Positions 7,114 to 15,818 are shown, counted from the first letter of the stretch. The stretch is 44,627 nucleotides of DNA from an uncultured Eubacteriales bacterium (GCA_900547315.1 URGI01000005.1:1-44627); one strand, 5' to 3'. Notes: generated by a model not told the origin, from the sequence alone. Translations and numbers: made by a program.

Positions 7114-7262
7114 GTGATGTATGCTTTTTGATGTAACGCTTAGTTCCGATACGCCTCGCGACGGCAGAGAACATAGAAGCGATATCGCCTCCGCGCGTTC
7201 AGCTTGTGGACGGGGAAGAGCATCACGGAGTATAAAGCAGAAGCGGCAAAATGATACGGCAT
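7114..7262. other. Intergenic sequence without a recognisable gene
   Basis: About 150 bp between two terminators. I see no ribosome binding site with a supported reading frame, no repeat and no convincing promoter. Confidence 0.5.
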
Positions 7263-7304
7263 AAAATGCCGGAGCCTTCAAATTCCCGAAAGCTCCGGCA
7301 TTTT
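7263..7304. terminator. Bidirectional terminator, coaX side
   Basis: AAAATGCCGGAGC and GCTCCGGCATTTT form a perfect 13-bp stem with a 16-nt loop. The T-tract on the minus strand suits the leftward coaX, whose stop codon is about 40 bp upstream. Confidence 0.8.
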
Positions 7305-7342
7305 CATATTCTGATACGACCGCCAATGAGGACGAACTGTGC

Positions 7343-8107
7343 TCACTTGTTCTTCTTATAAAGTATCCAGAGACCCTTCAGCAGCAGATCGTCGTCGCAG
7401 ATGATCTCGCGGCGGCAGTAGGGGATGATGCTCGACGCCAGCCCGCCGGTCGCAACGACGGTGCACTTCTCGCCAAGCTCGGCCTCCATGCGCTCTATCA
7501 TGCCGTCGAGCATTGCGGCGGTTCCGTACACGGCTCCGCTGCGCATCGAATCGACGGTGTTGGTGGCGATGACCTTCTTCGGCGCGGTGATGGATATCGA
7601 GGGCAGGAGACTCGTCCCCGCGGCGAGCGCGCCATAGCTCAGGTTGACGCCGGGGATGATCGCGCCGCCGATGTAGGCGCGGCTGCGGTCAATGGCGACG
7701 ATGGTGGTGGCGGTGCCCATGTCGAGCACGATGACGGGCGCGCCGTAGGTCTCCATCGCGGCGACGCTGCCGACGACGAGGTCGCCCGCGAGAGTGCCGG
7801 GGTCGTCAATGCGGACGTTCATGCCTGTGCGCATGCCGGGACCCACCACGAGGCACTCAATGCCGGTCAGCTTGCGCACGGCCTCCTTGAGCGAATTCGT
7901 GAGCGGGGGAACGACGGACGAGATTATCGCACCCTCAAACGCGCGCGGGGAAATGTCGTATATCTCCAGAATCTGCTTGAGCTTTATGGCATACTCAGCG
8001 GCGGTCTCGCCCGGATTCGTCTGGATGCGGACGATGCTGCGGATGTCGCCGTCATCGATGCAGCCAAGAACAATATTTGTATTTCCGACGTCTATTGCAA
8101 GTATCAT
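7343..8107 (-). CDS. coaX: Type III pantothenate kinase
   Basis: Phosphorylates pantothenate in the first step of coenzyme A synthesis; type III enzymes are ASKHA-fold, need a monovalent cation and are not inhibited by CoA. The 254-aa protein begins MILAIDVGNTNIVLGCIDDG, the phosphate-binding loop. It has GTLAGDLVVGSVAAME for pantothenate binding and the second nucleotide-binding segment VLDMGTATTIVAID. The frame is open 40 codons further upstream, but the ATG at 8107 starts at the conserved N-terminus and has AGGAGG 10 nt before it. It appears monocistronic, with its own promoter and terminator. Confidence 0.96.
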   Translation of the reverse strand: MILAIDVGNTNIVLGCIDDGDIRSIVRIQTNPGETAAEYAIKLKQILEIYDISPRAFEGAIISSVVPPLTNSLKEAVRKLTGIECLVVGPGMRTGMNVRIDDPGTLAGDLVVGSVAAMETYGAPVIVLDMGTATTIVAIDRSRAYIGGAIIPGVNLSYGALAAGTSLLPSISITAPKKVIATNTVDSMRSGAVYGTAAMLDGMIERMEAELGEKCTVVATGGLASSIIPYCRREIICDDDLLLKGLWILYKKNK

Positions 8108-8194
8108 GCTGAAAAAACCTCCTGCTGTCGCTCCGTGGTATATTGCATCGATTTCAAATAGTTTTTCCGGATGCGGCGCTGATTTGCATGATAA

Positions 8195-8223
8195 ATAATA
8201 CCGCATGGCGGACTTCGTGTCAA
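8195..8223 (-). promoter_or_regulatory. Promoter of coaX
   Basis: On the minus strand TTGACA (8223-8218), a 17-bp spacer and TATTAT (8200-8195). This leaves a leader of about 80 nt before the coaX start and supports the shorter reading frame. Confidence 0.75.
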
Positions 8224-8388
8224 TCATAATGTGGCGGCGGCATCGCGCGAAACAGCACCTGAAAGTGCAGAAAAAGCTTCGGTGTATCAGTGCAATTTAT
8301 GTAAAAAAATCCCCGAGTTATGTGCATTGCGCACAAAATCAAACGCAGATTTTCTGCATTTTGACAGCGAAGCACACACAAAAAAGCC

Positions 8389-8417
8389 TTGAATTGCGGG
8401 AATTTCTGCGTTATCAT
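8389..8417 (+). promoter_or_regulatory. Promoter of the membrane alpha/beta hydrolase gene
   Basis: TTGAAT (8389-8394), a 17-bp spacer and TATCAT (8412-8417), about 50 bp before the start codon. The 150 bp between this promoter and the coaX promoter is AT-rich and holds no gene I can support. Confidence 0.6.
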
Positions 8418-8432
8418 CAGCGTATAAAGATC

Positions 8433-8450
8433 TTTACGCGCAAGCGTAAA
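8433..8450 (+). other. Small hairpin with GNRA-type loop in the hydrolase leader
   Basis: TTTACGC (8433-8439), loop GCAA, GCGTAAA (8444-8450): a perfect 7-bp stem closed by a GNRA tetraloop. It ends 6 nt before the GAAAGGAGAG ribosome binding site, close to the predicted 5' end of the mRNA. It could stabilise the transcript; this is inference. Confidence 0.5.
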
Positions 8451-8472
8451 AATACTGAAAGGAGAGAATTTA

Positions 8473-10521
8473 ATGAAGAAAAGCAAAAACAAGGCTCTGG
8501 TTGTGCTTGTGATCGCTCTGGTCGTCGTTCTGCTGGCCAGCTTCGCGGCGCAGGCATTCAACACCTCGGGCTACTCCGTGTCCGTCAGCCGCATCTATTT
8601 TGACACCGAGCACGGCACCCTGTCCGGCCTGCTGTACATGCCCAAGGGCGTGTCCGAATCCAACCCCGCACCCACGCTGGTGACCACTCACGGCTACCTC
8701 AACAGCGCCGAGATGCAGGACGCCAACGCCATCGAGATGTCCCGCCGCGGCGTCGTGGTGCTGGCGCTCGACCAGTATGACCACGGCCACTCCCGCGCGA
8801 CCGAGGAAAACAGCAACTGGATGGCCTTCTGGACCAATTCCCAGTATGACGCCGTGAACTACATGTACGAGCAGCCCTACGTCCTCAAGGACGCTGACGG
8901 CAACGGCATCATCGGCGTTACCGGCCACTCCATGGGCGGCTTCTCCTCCTCCGTTGCGGTCTACTTTGACGAGCTGGCCGCGCAGGCAGGCGCGCCCCGC
9001 AAGATCAGCGCCATCCTGACCGAAGGCTCCGACTACCTCTACTCCGCATGGGTTGGCCTCGACACCCAGACCGCAGCCGACACCGCAGGCGGCCGCTACT
9101 ACGGCAAGGTCTGCGCCCAGTTTGACGAGTTCTTCTTCAACGATTCCACTGCGGACGCCCCCGGCTCCGTCGTCAAAAAGAACTTTGTCGGCACCGCGGA
9201 AGGCCTGATATTCCTCGAGCAGACCGAGGCAGGCTCCGCCCAGAGCGAGACCTGGTATGACACCAGTGACGGCGGCCACCGCATCGTTTACCAGCCGTAC
9301 CAGACCCACCCATGGAACCACTTCTCCAAGACCACTACCGCTGATCTCATCAGCTTCTACACCACGGCCTTCGGCGAGTACGGCATCAAGAACATCGCCC
9401 CCAACAGCCAGATCTGGCAGTTCAAGGAAGCCTTTGAGTGCGTCGCGCTGGCCGGCTTCATGGTGTTCCTGATGGCGCTTGCGGCTGTCCTGCTCAAGCT
9501 GCCCGTGTTCAAGCTTGCAAAGAGCGGTGAAGCCGTCACCACCAAGCCCGTTGCGACCCTCGGCGGAAAGATATCCTCCGTCTGCCTCTTCGTCGCCACC
9601 ATGTTCATCCCCGCCATCATCTTCGCCACCGTCTACGGCTCGGCATACAGCTCTGAAGCCATGCGCTGGCTGATATTCGGCGCGGACATCACTCTGGTTC
9701 TCGGCGTCGTCAGCCTGATCCTCTCCCTGTGCGCCAAGGGCGACAGCGAGAAGAAGGTACATACCGTCGCGTCCGTCGTAGTCACCGTCGCCGCCGTGCT
9801 GCTGCGCCTGATGTGCTCCGAGAACGCGTTCACCAAGTTCTTCGCAAACGACCAGCTGTTCAAGGCCGGCGTTCCCACCTCCATCATGCAGTGGGCTATC
9901 GTCTGCGCCCTGATCGCGGCCATCATCTCCGTCATCGTCTACGTGTTCTCCAAGCGCAAAGAGGGCGTCACCCTTGCAAACTACGGTATTGCCGGCAAGT
10001 GGAGCACCGTCGGCGTGGCGCTGCTGCTGGCAGTCGTCGTCGTTGCGGTAGGCTACGGCCTGCTGTTCCTCGTGGACGCCATCTTCAAGACCGACTTCCG
10101 TATCTGGACCTTTGCGTTCAAGACCTTTGAGGGCAGCCACCTCGCCGCATCCCTTATCTACATCCCGTTCTTCTTCATCTACTACTTTGTCGCTTCCGCC
10201 GCTGCCGTCTCCAACACCTCCAGCGAGAAGCTGCAGGGCTTCTGGGGCTACGTGCTCGCCTCGCTGACCAACATGGGCGGCATTCTGGTCTGGCTCATCC
10301 TCCAGTACGGTATGCTCTTCTCCAAGGGCGTCGCCTTCTATCCCAACGAGGCGCTCTCCGGCATCATCCTCATCGCGCTGGTTCCCACGCTGGCCATGGC
10401 CTCCTGCTTCAGCAAGTACCTCTACAAGAAGACCGGCAACATCTGGACTGCCGCGTTCCTCAACGCGATCCTCATCACCATCATGAGCGTGGCAAACACC
10501 ACCGTGTACCATCAGCTCTGA
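8473..10521 (+). CDS. Alpha/beta hydrolase fused to a polytopic membrane domain
   Basis: A 682-aa protein not assignable to a characterised enzyme. A signal-anchor helix (about 8-28) leads to an extracytoplasmic alpha/beta hydrolase domain (about 40-310). The nucleophile elbow is GHSMGG with Ser153; ALDQYDHGHS lies before it, and His279 or His283 in QTHPWNHFS is a candidate catalytic histidine. From about 320 to the end there are eight or nine hydrophobic helices. Lipid, glycan or peptide esters are all possible substrates. Codons end mostly in C or G, as in glyS and the large surface protein, hinting at strong expression. A strong AAAGGAG sits before the ATG. The gene stands alone between a promoter and a strong terminator. 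Confidence 0.85.
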   Translation: MKKSKNKALVVLVIALVVVLLASFAAQAFNTSGYSVSVSRIYFDTEHGTLSGLLYMPKGVSESNPAPTLVTTHGYLNSAEMQDANAIEMSRRGVVVLALDQYDHGHSRATEENSNWMAFWTNSQYDAVNYMYEQPYVLKDADGNGIIGVTGHSMGGFSSSVAVYFDELAAQAGAPRKISAILTEGSDYLYSAWVGLDTQTAADTAGGRYYGKVCAQFDEFFFNDSTADAPGSVVKKNFVGTAEGLIFLEQTEAGSAQSETWYDTSDGGHRIVYQPYQTHPWNHFSKTTTADLISFYTTAFGEYGIKNIAPNSQIWQFKEAFECVALAGFMVFLMALAAVLLKLPVFKLAKSGEAVTTKPVATLGGKISSVCLFVATMFIPAIIFATVYGSAYSSEAMRWLIFGADITLVLGVVSLILSLCAKGDSEKKVHTVASVVVTVAAVLLRLMCSENAFTKFFANDQLFKAGVPTSIMQWAIVCALIAAIISVIVYVFSKRKEGVTLANYGIAGKWSTVGVALLLAVVVVAVGYGLLFLVDAIFKTDFRIWTFAFKTFEGSHLAASLIYIPFFFIYYFVASAAAVSNTSSEKLQGFWGYVLASLTNMGGILVWLILQYGMLFSKGVAFYPNEALSGIILIALVPTLAMASCFSKYLYKKTGNIWTAAFLNAILITIMSVANTTVYHQL

Positions 10522-10552
10522 TACCGCTTATCCGGTAAATAAGCATTAAAAG

Positions 10553-10592
10553 TTCCCCCGCAGAGGTTCAAAAGCCTCTGCGGGGGATTTCT
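10553..10592. terminator. Strong terminator between the hydrolase and deacetylase genes
   Basis: CCCCCGCAGAGG and CCTCTGCGGGGG form a 12-bp GC-rich stem with an 8-nt loop, followed by ATTTCTT. It serves the rightward hydrolase and possibly the leftward deacetylase. Confidence 0.85.
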
Positions 10593-10608
10593 TCGTTTGA
10601 TTTAGTTT

Positions 10609-12081
10609 TCAGTTTGAAATACCGTGGTGCGCGGTGGGACTGGTCATATCAAGGGCGGCGAAGGTGTAGCCGTTATTCAGCCCCCAGTTGATTATGCTCT
10701 CGATCGCTGCGACGCTGTAATCCTTCACGTCGTGCTGAAGCACGAGGCAGTAGCCGTAGCCCGCCGCCGCGTAGCAACCCTCGGTGACGTTCGTGTAGAT
10801 GCCGTTTGTGGTCTTGGTGTGCCCCGCGTCGTCGCTGTCAACGTTCCAGTCGAAGTACTTGTAGCCCATATTGTTCATGATATCCACAAGGCGGCTCATA
10901 ACGCCGGGGTTGAACTGGCTGACCGTGTTGGAGCTGCCGCCGGGGAAGCGGCAGAGCTTCGTGTACTGCCCGGTCTGACGGTAGATGACGTCCTCCATCG
11001 CGTTGAAGTCTTCAAAGAACGCCTCCTCGCTGGCGTATATCTTGCGGTAGTCATGCGAATAGGTGTGCACGGCGATGCTGTGCCCCTCGTTGTAGGCGCG
11101 GCCTATCATATCCTCATAATCGGAATTCAGCGCCGTGACGAAGAATGTCGCCTTGACGCCGTAGCGCGCCAGCACGTCCAGCAGCTGCGCCGTGTAGGGG
11201 CCGGGGCCGTCGTCAAAGGTGAGATAGATGGTCTTCGGGTTGTCGGGCTTGACGCTGTCGGGCTGCTGCGCGGGAACAACGTTTATGTGCCGCTCCGCCG
11301 TCGTAGTGTCCCCGCGGTCATTCGTGACCGAATATGTGAGCGTATAGCTGCCGACTTTGTACGGGACTATATTTCCGCTGACCTCCACGCGGTCGGTGAG
11401 GTCGTTGCCCTGCGCGTCATGCGCTTCGTAGCCCGGCTCCTCAAAGCGCGGACTTGCGACAAGCTCCAGCTCCGTGTCGCCGCTGAGCGTCAGCACCGGC
11501 GGGCCGATGACGATGCGCTCGACGCTTGTCTCGTTGCCGGAGGAATCGCTCACGGTGTAGATGACGCCGGTGTCGGTCACGGTGCGCTCGACCTTGTCGG
11601 TGATGTCGCCGTCATAATTGTCGCTCGCGGTGTAGCCCTCCTCGACATAGTCGGCCATCGAGCTTACCGCCGCCTGCTCAGCGTTGTGCTGAAGCTCTAT
11701 CACCGGCGCGACGGTGTCCACCACCGAGACGTGCCGCACGGCGCTGCCGGGAATGAAAAGCGCCTTCGCATGGTAAACTACCTTGTATTCGCCGACCTTG
11801 GATGTGTCCACATCGCCGGTGATGCTCACCTCAAGCGGTCTGCCGTCGTTTTTGAATATCCTGCCGACCGAGGTCGCCTCCGCGCCAAGCTCGGTGTACT
11901 CCTCGCCGACCTCAAGCGTCATGTCCTTGTCGCCGTTGACGGTGAAGGACGGATGCCGCCCGTCGATGACGAATACCGCCAGAATTACCAGCAGGATGTA
12001 AATCGTGAATACTATGCCCGCCGCTTTTTTATTAGTCCTGCGCCTCGGCATATGCTCCGCAGTCTGTTTTTCTCTCCTCAT
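10609..12081 (-). CDS. Membrane-anchored polysaccharide deacetylase with Ig-like repeats
   Basis: A 490-aa protein: short cytoplasmic tail, one membrane helix (about 21-40), then about 240 residues of DUF5011/Ig-like beta domains (about 45-125, 126-195 and 196-270), then a NodB-type deacetylase domain (about 283-480). The catalytic motifs are present: TFDDGP at 288-293, the metal-binding HTYSH at 339-343 and the RFPGG loop. It probably removes N-acetyl groups from peptidoglycan or another surface glycan outside the cell. The start at 12081 gives a cytosolic tail rich in Arg and Lys; an ATG ten codons later is possible. The Ig-like region likely spans the wall to place the enzyme on its substrate. 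Confidence 0.92.
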   Translation of the reverse strand: MRREKQTAEHMPRRRTNKKAAGIVFTIYILLVILAVFVIDGRHPSFTVNGDKDMTLEVGEEYTELGAEATSVGRIFKNDGRPLEVSITGDVDTSKVGEYKVVYHAKALFIPGSAVRHVSVVDTVAPVIELQHNAEQAAVSSMADYVEEGYTASDNYDGDITDKVERTVTDTGVIYTVSDSSGNETSVERIVIGPPVLTLSGDTELELVASPRFEEPGYEAHDAQGNDLTDRVEVSGNIVPYKVGSYTLTYSVTNDRGDTTTAERHINVVPAQQPDSVKPDNPKTIYLTFDDGPGPYTAQLLDVLARYGVKATFFVTALNSDYEDMIGRAYNEGHSIAVHTYSHDYRKIYASEEAFFEDFNAMEDVIYRQTGQYTKLCRFPGGSSNTVSQFNPGVMSRLVDIMNNMGYKYFDWNVDSDDAGHTKTTNGIYTNVTEGCYAAAGYGYCLVLQHDVKDYSVAAIESIINWGLNNGYTFAALDMTSPTAHHGISN

Positions 12082-12116
12082 TTTGCCCGCCTGTCCTCTC
12101 TCAAATGCTTGACTCC

Positions 12117-12144
12117 ATTATACACCACGCTTCGACAGGAGCAA
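12117..12144 (-). promoter_or_regulatory. Promoter of the polysaccharide deacetylase gene
   Basis: On the minus strand TTGCTC (12144-12139), a 16-bp spacer ending in TG and a consensus TATAAT (12122-12117), about 36 bp before the start codon. Confidence 0.65.
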
Positions 12145-12220
12145 GCGAGAAACCCGATATTTCAGAATTATTAAGAATCGCCGCTGAGTATAATTGTGAT
12201 TATTTTGACCGCGGAAAATG

Positions 12221-12249
12221 TTGCTTAAATATAGGTAATCTGCTATAAT
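12221..12249 (+). promoter_or_regulatory. Promoter of glyS
   Basis: TTGCTT (12221-12226), a 17-bp spacer and a consensus TATAAT (12244-12249). Only about 60 nt separates the -10 from the start codon, too little for a T-box leader. Confidence 0.75.
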
Positions 12250-12311
12250 TATTATTTGTCAAAAAGACAAATATTATCTCTGCGGCAGCCAGCCGCGGGA
12301 AAGGAAGAAAC

Positions 12312-13748
12312 ATGAAAAACACAGACAAAACAATGGACAAAATCGTCGCACTGTGCAAGAACCGCGGCTTTATCTTCGCCGGCAGCGAGATCTACGGCGG
12401 CCTTGCGAACACTTGGGATTACGGACCCCTCGGCGTTGAGCTGAAGAACAACGTCAAGAGAGCATGGTGGAAAAAGTTCGTTCAGGAAAACCGCTACAAC
12501 GTGGGTCTTGACGCCGCCATCCTTATGAATCCGCAGACCTGGGTCGCCTCCGGCCACCTCAGCGGCTTCTCCGATCCGCTGATGGACTGCCGCGAGTGCC
12601 ATGAGCGCTTCCGCGCGGACAAGCTCATCGAGGACTGGTGCGGCACGACGGGCTATGAGCTTCCCAAGCCCATCGACGCCTTCTCCCAGAGCGAGATGAA
12701 GGAGTTCGTCGAGGAGCACAACATCCCGTGCCCCACCTGCGGCAAGCATAACTTCACCGATATACGTCAGTTCAACCTCATGTTCAAGACCTTCCAGGGC
12801 GTCACCGAGGATGCGAAGAACACCGTGTATCTCCGCCCCGAGACCGCGCAGGGCATCTTCACGAACTTCGTCAACGTCCAGCGCACCACCCGCCGCAAGC
12901 TGCCCTTCGGCATCGGCCAGATAGGCAAGAGCTTCCGCAACGAGATCACCCCGGGCAACTTCATCTTCCGCGTCCGCGAGTTCGAGCAGATGGAGCTCGA
13001 GTTCTTCTGCAAGCCCGGCACCGATCTGGAGTGGTTCGATTACTGGCGCTCCTTCTGCCATAACTTCCTGCTGTCCATCGGTCTCAAGGACGAGAACCTG
13101 CGTCTGCGCGACCATGACCCCGAAGAGCTGTGCTTCTACTCCAAGGCGACTACCGACTTCGAGTTCCTCTTCCCCTTCGGCTGGGGCGAGCTGTGGGGCG
13201 TTGCCGACCGTACGGATTACGACCTGACCCAGCACCAGACCGTCTCCGGTCAGGATCTCAGCTACTACGATCAGGAGACGAACGAGCACTACATCCCCTA
13301 TGTCATCGAGCCCTCCCTCGGCGTCGAGCGTACCGTGCTGAGCGTGCTGTGCGACGCGTATGACGAGGAAGTCGTCGGTCAGGACAAGAAGGGCAATCCC
13401 GACGTCCGCACCGTGCTGCACCTGCACCCGGCGCTCGCGCCGTTCAAGTGCGCCATCCTGCCGCTGTCCAAGAAGGAAGTCCTTACCGGCCCCGCGCTGG
13501 AGCTGTATCAGGAGCTTTCCAAGGACTTCATGTGCGATTACGACGAGACCGGCTCCATCGGCAAGCGCTACCGCCGCGAGGACGAGATCGGCACTCCGTT
13601 CTGCGTGACCTTCGACTTCAACACCGTCGGCACCGAGACCGACGTCGCCGACCACTGCGTCACTGTCCGCGAGCGCGACAGCATGACTCAGGTCCGCATC
13701 CCCATCTCCGAGGTCAAGAGCTACATCGAGGAGCGCATAAAGTTCTGA
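12312..13748 (+). CDS. glyS: Glycyl-tRNA synthetase, single-chain dimeric type
   Basis: Charges tRNA-Gly with glycine. The 478-aa protein is the archaeal/eukaryotic-like alpha2 class II enzyme found in many Firmicutes, not the alpha2beta2 GlyQ/GlyS form. Signatures include GSEIYGGLANTWDYGPLG at the N-terminus, RPETAQGIFTNFVNVQ (motif 2 region), ITPGNFIFRVREFEQME and the motif 3 segment PSLGVERTVLSVL. A CxxC pair (CRECHERF and CPTCGKHNF) forms the inserted zinc-binding region. The C-terminal anticodon-binding domain follows. AAAGGAAG precedes the ATG. It is followed after 45 nt, without a terminator, by a NadE-like gene, so the two are probably one transcript. Confidence 0.97.
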   Translation: MKNTDKTMDKIVALCKNRGFIFAGSEIYGGLANTWDYGPLGVELKNNVKRAWWKKFVQENRYNVGLDAAILMNPQTWVASGHLSGFSDPLMDCRECHERFRADKLIEDWCGTTGYELPKPIDAFSQSEMKEFVEEHNIPCPTCGKHNFTDIRQFNLMFKTFQGVTEDAKNTVYLRPETAQGIFTNFVNVQRTTRRKLPFGIGQIGKSFRNEITPGNFIFRVREFEQMELEFFCKPGTDLEWFDYWRSFCHNFLLSIGLKDENLRLRDHDPEELCFYSKATTDFEFLFPFGWGELWGVADRTDYDLTQHQTVSGQDLSYYDQETNEHYIPYVIEPSLGVERTVLSVLCDAYDEEVVGQDKKGNPDVRTVLHLHPALAPFKCAILPLSKKEVLTGPALELYQELSKDFMCDYDETGSIGKRYRREDEIGTPFCVTFDFNTVGTETDVADHCVTVRERDSMTQVRIPISEVKSYIEERIKF

Positions 13749-13793
13749 TAACGGCGTCAAAGAGCCATATTTGAAAGAAAAGGGGAACAGAAA

Positions 13794-15701
13794 ATGAAAG
13801 ATGGATTTATCAAAGCCGCTTCGGCGTCTCCGGTCATCAAGGTCGCTGACACCGAGTATAACGCACAGCGCGTGATCGAGACCATCAAGGCCGCCGATGA
13901 GATGGGCGTGAAGATGCTCGTATTCCCCGAGCTTGTCCTCACCGGCTGCACCTGCTACGACCTCACCGGCCACAATGTCGTCCTGCGCGGCGCGAAGAAA
14001 GCGCTGCTCGAAGTCATCGCCGCAAGCGAAGGCGTGGATATGCTCGTGTTCGTCGGCCTGCCTATAGCCGTCGGCTCCAGACTTTACAGCTGCGCCGCCG
14101 CGATATATGACGGCGAGCTGCTCGGCCTTGTTCCGCGCGAGAACGTCCGCGGCACGCAGTTTGCCGAGCCGGCCGACAGCTATGTCGAGGTCGAGATCGA
14201 CGCCGAGCATGTCGCCGTGCTCAGCACCGACTATGTGTTTACCTGCGCCGCCCTGCCCGACCTCAAGGTCGCGGCCGAACTCGGCGCGGATATCGACGTG
14301 CTGGTGCCTCCCTCCGTGCGCCACGCTCAGGCGGGCGCGACCGTTATCGCCCAGCTCGCCTCCTTCCCTGAGACCGTCACCTCTGCGGACGAAGCGGAGC
14401 TTACGCTGCGTTCCCAGTCCCGCCGCCTGCACTGCGGCATGATCATGGCCGCGCCCGGCAAGGGCGAGAGCACCACGGACAACGTGTTCTCCGGCCTGTG
14501 CATGATCGCCGAGAACGGCGAGATCCTCGCCGCCTCCGAGTGCGAGAACAGCATGGCCGTCACCGAGCTTGACGTCGAGTACATCGTCAATACCCGCCGC
14601 GGCAGCGACGATTTTGACCTCGATTCCGATGAGTATTACGAAGCGGTCTGGGGCGGCGAGCCGGTCGAGACCGAGCTGACCCGCAGCTACCGCAAGTACC
14701 CGCACCTGCCCGCAAACGAGGCCGATATGCCCGCCTACTGCGAGCGTATGCTCGACATCCAGGTCTCCGGCCTTGTCAAGCGTATGCAATACGCCGGCCT
14801 TGACCACTGCGTCGTCGGCATCTCCGGCGGCGTGGACTCCACGCTTGCCGTCATGGTCAGCGCGATGGCGGTCAAGAAGCTGGGGCTGCCCTCGACGAAC
14901 GTCGTCGCCTGCACTATGCCCTGCTTCGGCACCTCCTCCCGCACCAAGTCCAACGCCATCGTCGTCGCCGAGCAGATCGGCGCGGAAGTCCGCGTTATCG
15001 ACATCGGCAAGAGCGTCTACCAGCACTTTGACGATATCGGTCATGCGCATGACGATTACTCCATCGCCTTCGAGAACGCGCAGGCGCGCGAGCGCACGCA
15101 GGTGCTCATGGATATCGCCAATAAGCTCAACGGCCTTGACGTCGGCACCGAGGATCTCAGCGAGTTCATCGACGGCTGGTGCACCTATAACGGCGACCAT
15201 ACCAGCATGTACGACGTCAATATGGGTCTGACCAAGACTCAGGTTCGCGCGAACGTCCGCTATATCGCGGGCAAGACCGAGGATCGCGTCCTCAAGGCCG
15301 CGCTCTACGATGTGCTTGACTGCCCCGTAACACCGGAGCTTCTGCCGATACATGACGATCAGATTGAGCAGAAGAGCGAGGATTCCGTCGGCTCTTACAG
15401 CCTGCAGGACTTCTTCACTCACAAGATGCTCATCTGCGGCTTCGGCCCGGCCAAGACCCTGCGCCTGGCGAAGATCGCGTATCATAACGAGTTTACGGAC
15501 GAGGAGCTTGTCCGCTGGCTGAGAAGCTACTGCAAGCGCCTGTTCACGCAGCAGTTCAAGCGCAGCTGCCTGATGGACGGCCCCGCCGTCGAGGCGTTCA
15601 GCGTCTCCCCGCGTACCGGCCTGCATATGCCGTCCGACGGCGAGAGCACCCTCTTCCAGCACGAGATCGACGAGCTGGCCAAAGAGCTGGGGCTTGAATA
15701 A
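13794..15701 (+). CDS. NadE-like protein with a degenerate glutaminase domain
   Basis: A 635-aa protein with the full architecture of glutamine-dependent NAD+ synthetase: nitrilase-like amidase domain (about 1-270) and NAD synthetase domain (about 310-635). The second copy at 42412-44322 has the complete amidase triad Glu46-Lys115-Cys170. Here only Glu46 remains: Lys is replaced by Arg115 and the nucleophile Cys by Gly164 (AELGADID in place of VELCEDLW). In the synthetase domain the ATP loop SGGVDST (344-350) is intact. However, GTGD has become GTED (451-454), NAGVPKT has become NMGLTKT, and the SPRGDWRMPSD loop has become SPRTGLHMPSD. The frame is uninterrupted, with codon use like glyS, so it is not a decaying copy. 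It may be ammonia-dependent, regulatory or have a new substrate. It ends at a terminator at 15724. Confidence 0.85.
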   Translation: MKDGFIKAASASPVIKVADTEYNAQRVIETIKAADEMGVKMLVFPELVLTGCTCYDLTGHNVVLRGAKKALLEVIAASEGVDMLVFVGLPIAVGSRLYSCAAAIYDGELLGLVPRENVRGTQFAEPADSYVEVEIDAEHVAVLSTDYVFTCAALPDLKVAAELGADIDVLVPPSVRHAQAGATVIAQLASFPETVTSADEAELTLRSQSRRLHCGMIMAAPGKGESTTDNVFSGLCMIAENGEILAASECENSMAVTELDVEYIVNTRRGSDDFDLDSDEYYEAVWGGEPVETELTRSYRKYPHLPANEADMPAYCERMLDIQVSGLVKRMQYAGLDHCVVGISGGVDSTLAVMVSAMAVKKLGLPSTNVVACTMPCFGTSSRTKSNAIVVAEQIGAEVRVIDIGKSVYQHFDDIGHAHDDYSIAFENAQARERTQVLMDIANKLNGLDVGTEDLSEFIDGWCTYNGDHTSMYDVNMGLTKTQVRANVRYIAGKTEDRVLKAALYDVLDCPVTPELLPIHDDQIEQKSEDSVGSYSLQDFFTHKMLICGFGPAKTLRLAKIAYHNEFTDEELVRWLRSYCKRLFTQQFKRSCLMDGPAVEAFSVSPRTGLHMPSDGESTLFQHEIDELAKELGLE

Positions 15702-15723
15702 GCAATAGTTTATAGAATCACAG

Positions 15724-15757
15724 AAAAAAGTACCGTGTGGAAACACGGTACTTTTTT
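15724..15757 (+). terminator. Terminator after the NadE-like gene
   Basis: AAAAAAGTACCGTGT and ACACGGTACTTTTTT form a 15-bp stem with a GGAA loop and a T tract. Confidence 0.9.
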
Positions 15758-15818
15758 CGTGATGGGGAGAAAACGCATAGCAGTTAGATTGGCGCTGTGA
15801 CATTCGGCATCCTTTCAG

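Noticed and set aside
4912..7326. An 804-codon open frame on the minus strand across the MerR, CMD and AKR genes
   Set aside because: Antisense shadow of three recognisable genes; no ribosome binding site and an implausible residue composition.
8470..10512. A 680-codon open frame antisense to the alpha/beta hydrolase
   Set aside because: Mirrors the codon bias of the sense gene (GC-rich third positions); no domain motifs.
12250..12311. T-box or other tRNA-sensing leader before glyS
   Set aside because: The leader is about 60 nt, with no T-box consensus or antiterminator-like stem. The metG leader is likewise only 35 nt.
12252..15803. A 1183-codon open frame on the minus strand across glyS and the NadE-like gene
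   Set aside because: It is antisense to two clear genes, has no family motifs, and has the Ala/Gly/Leu/His/Asp-rich make-up of a shadow frame in GC-rich DNA.
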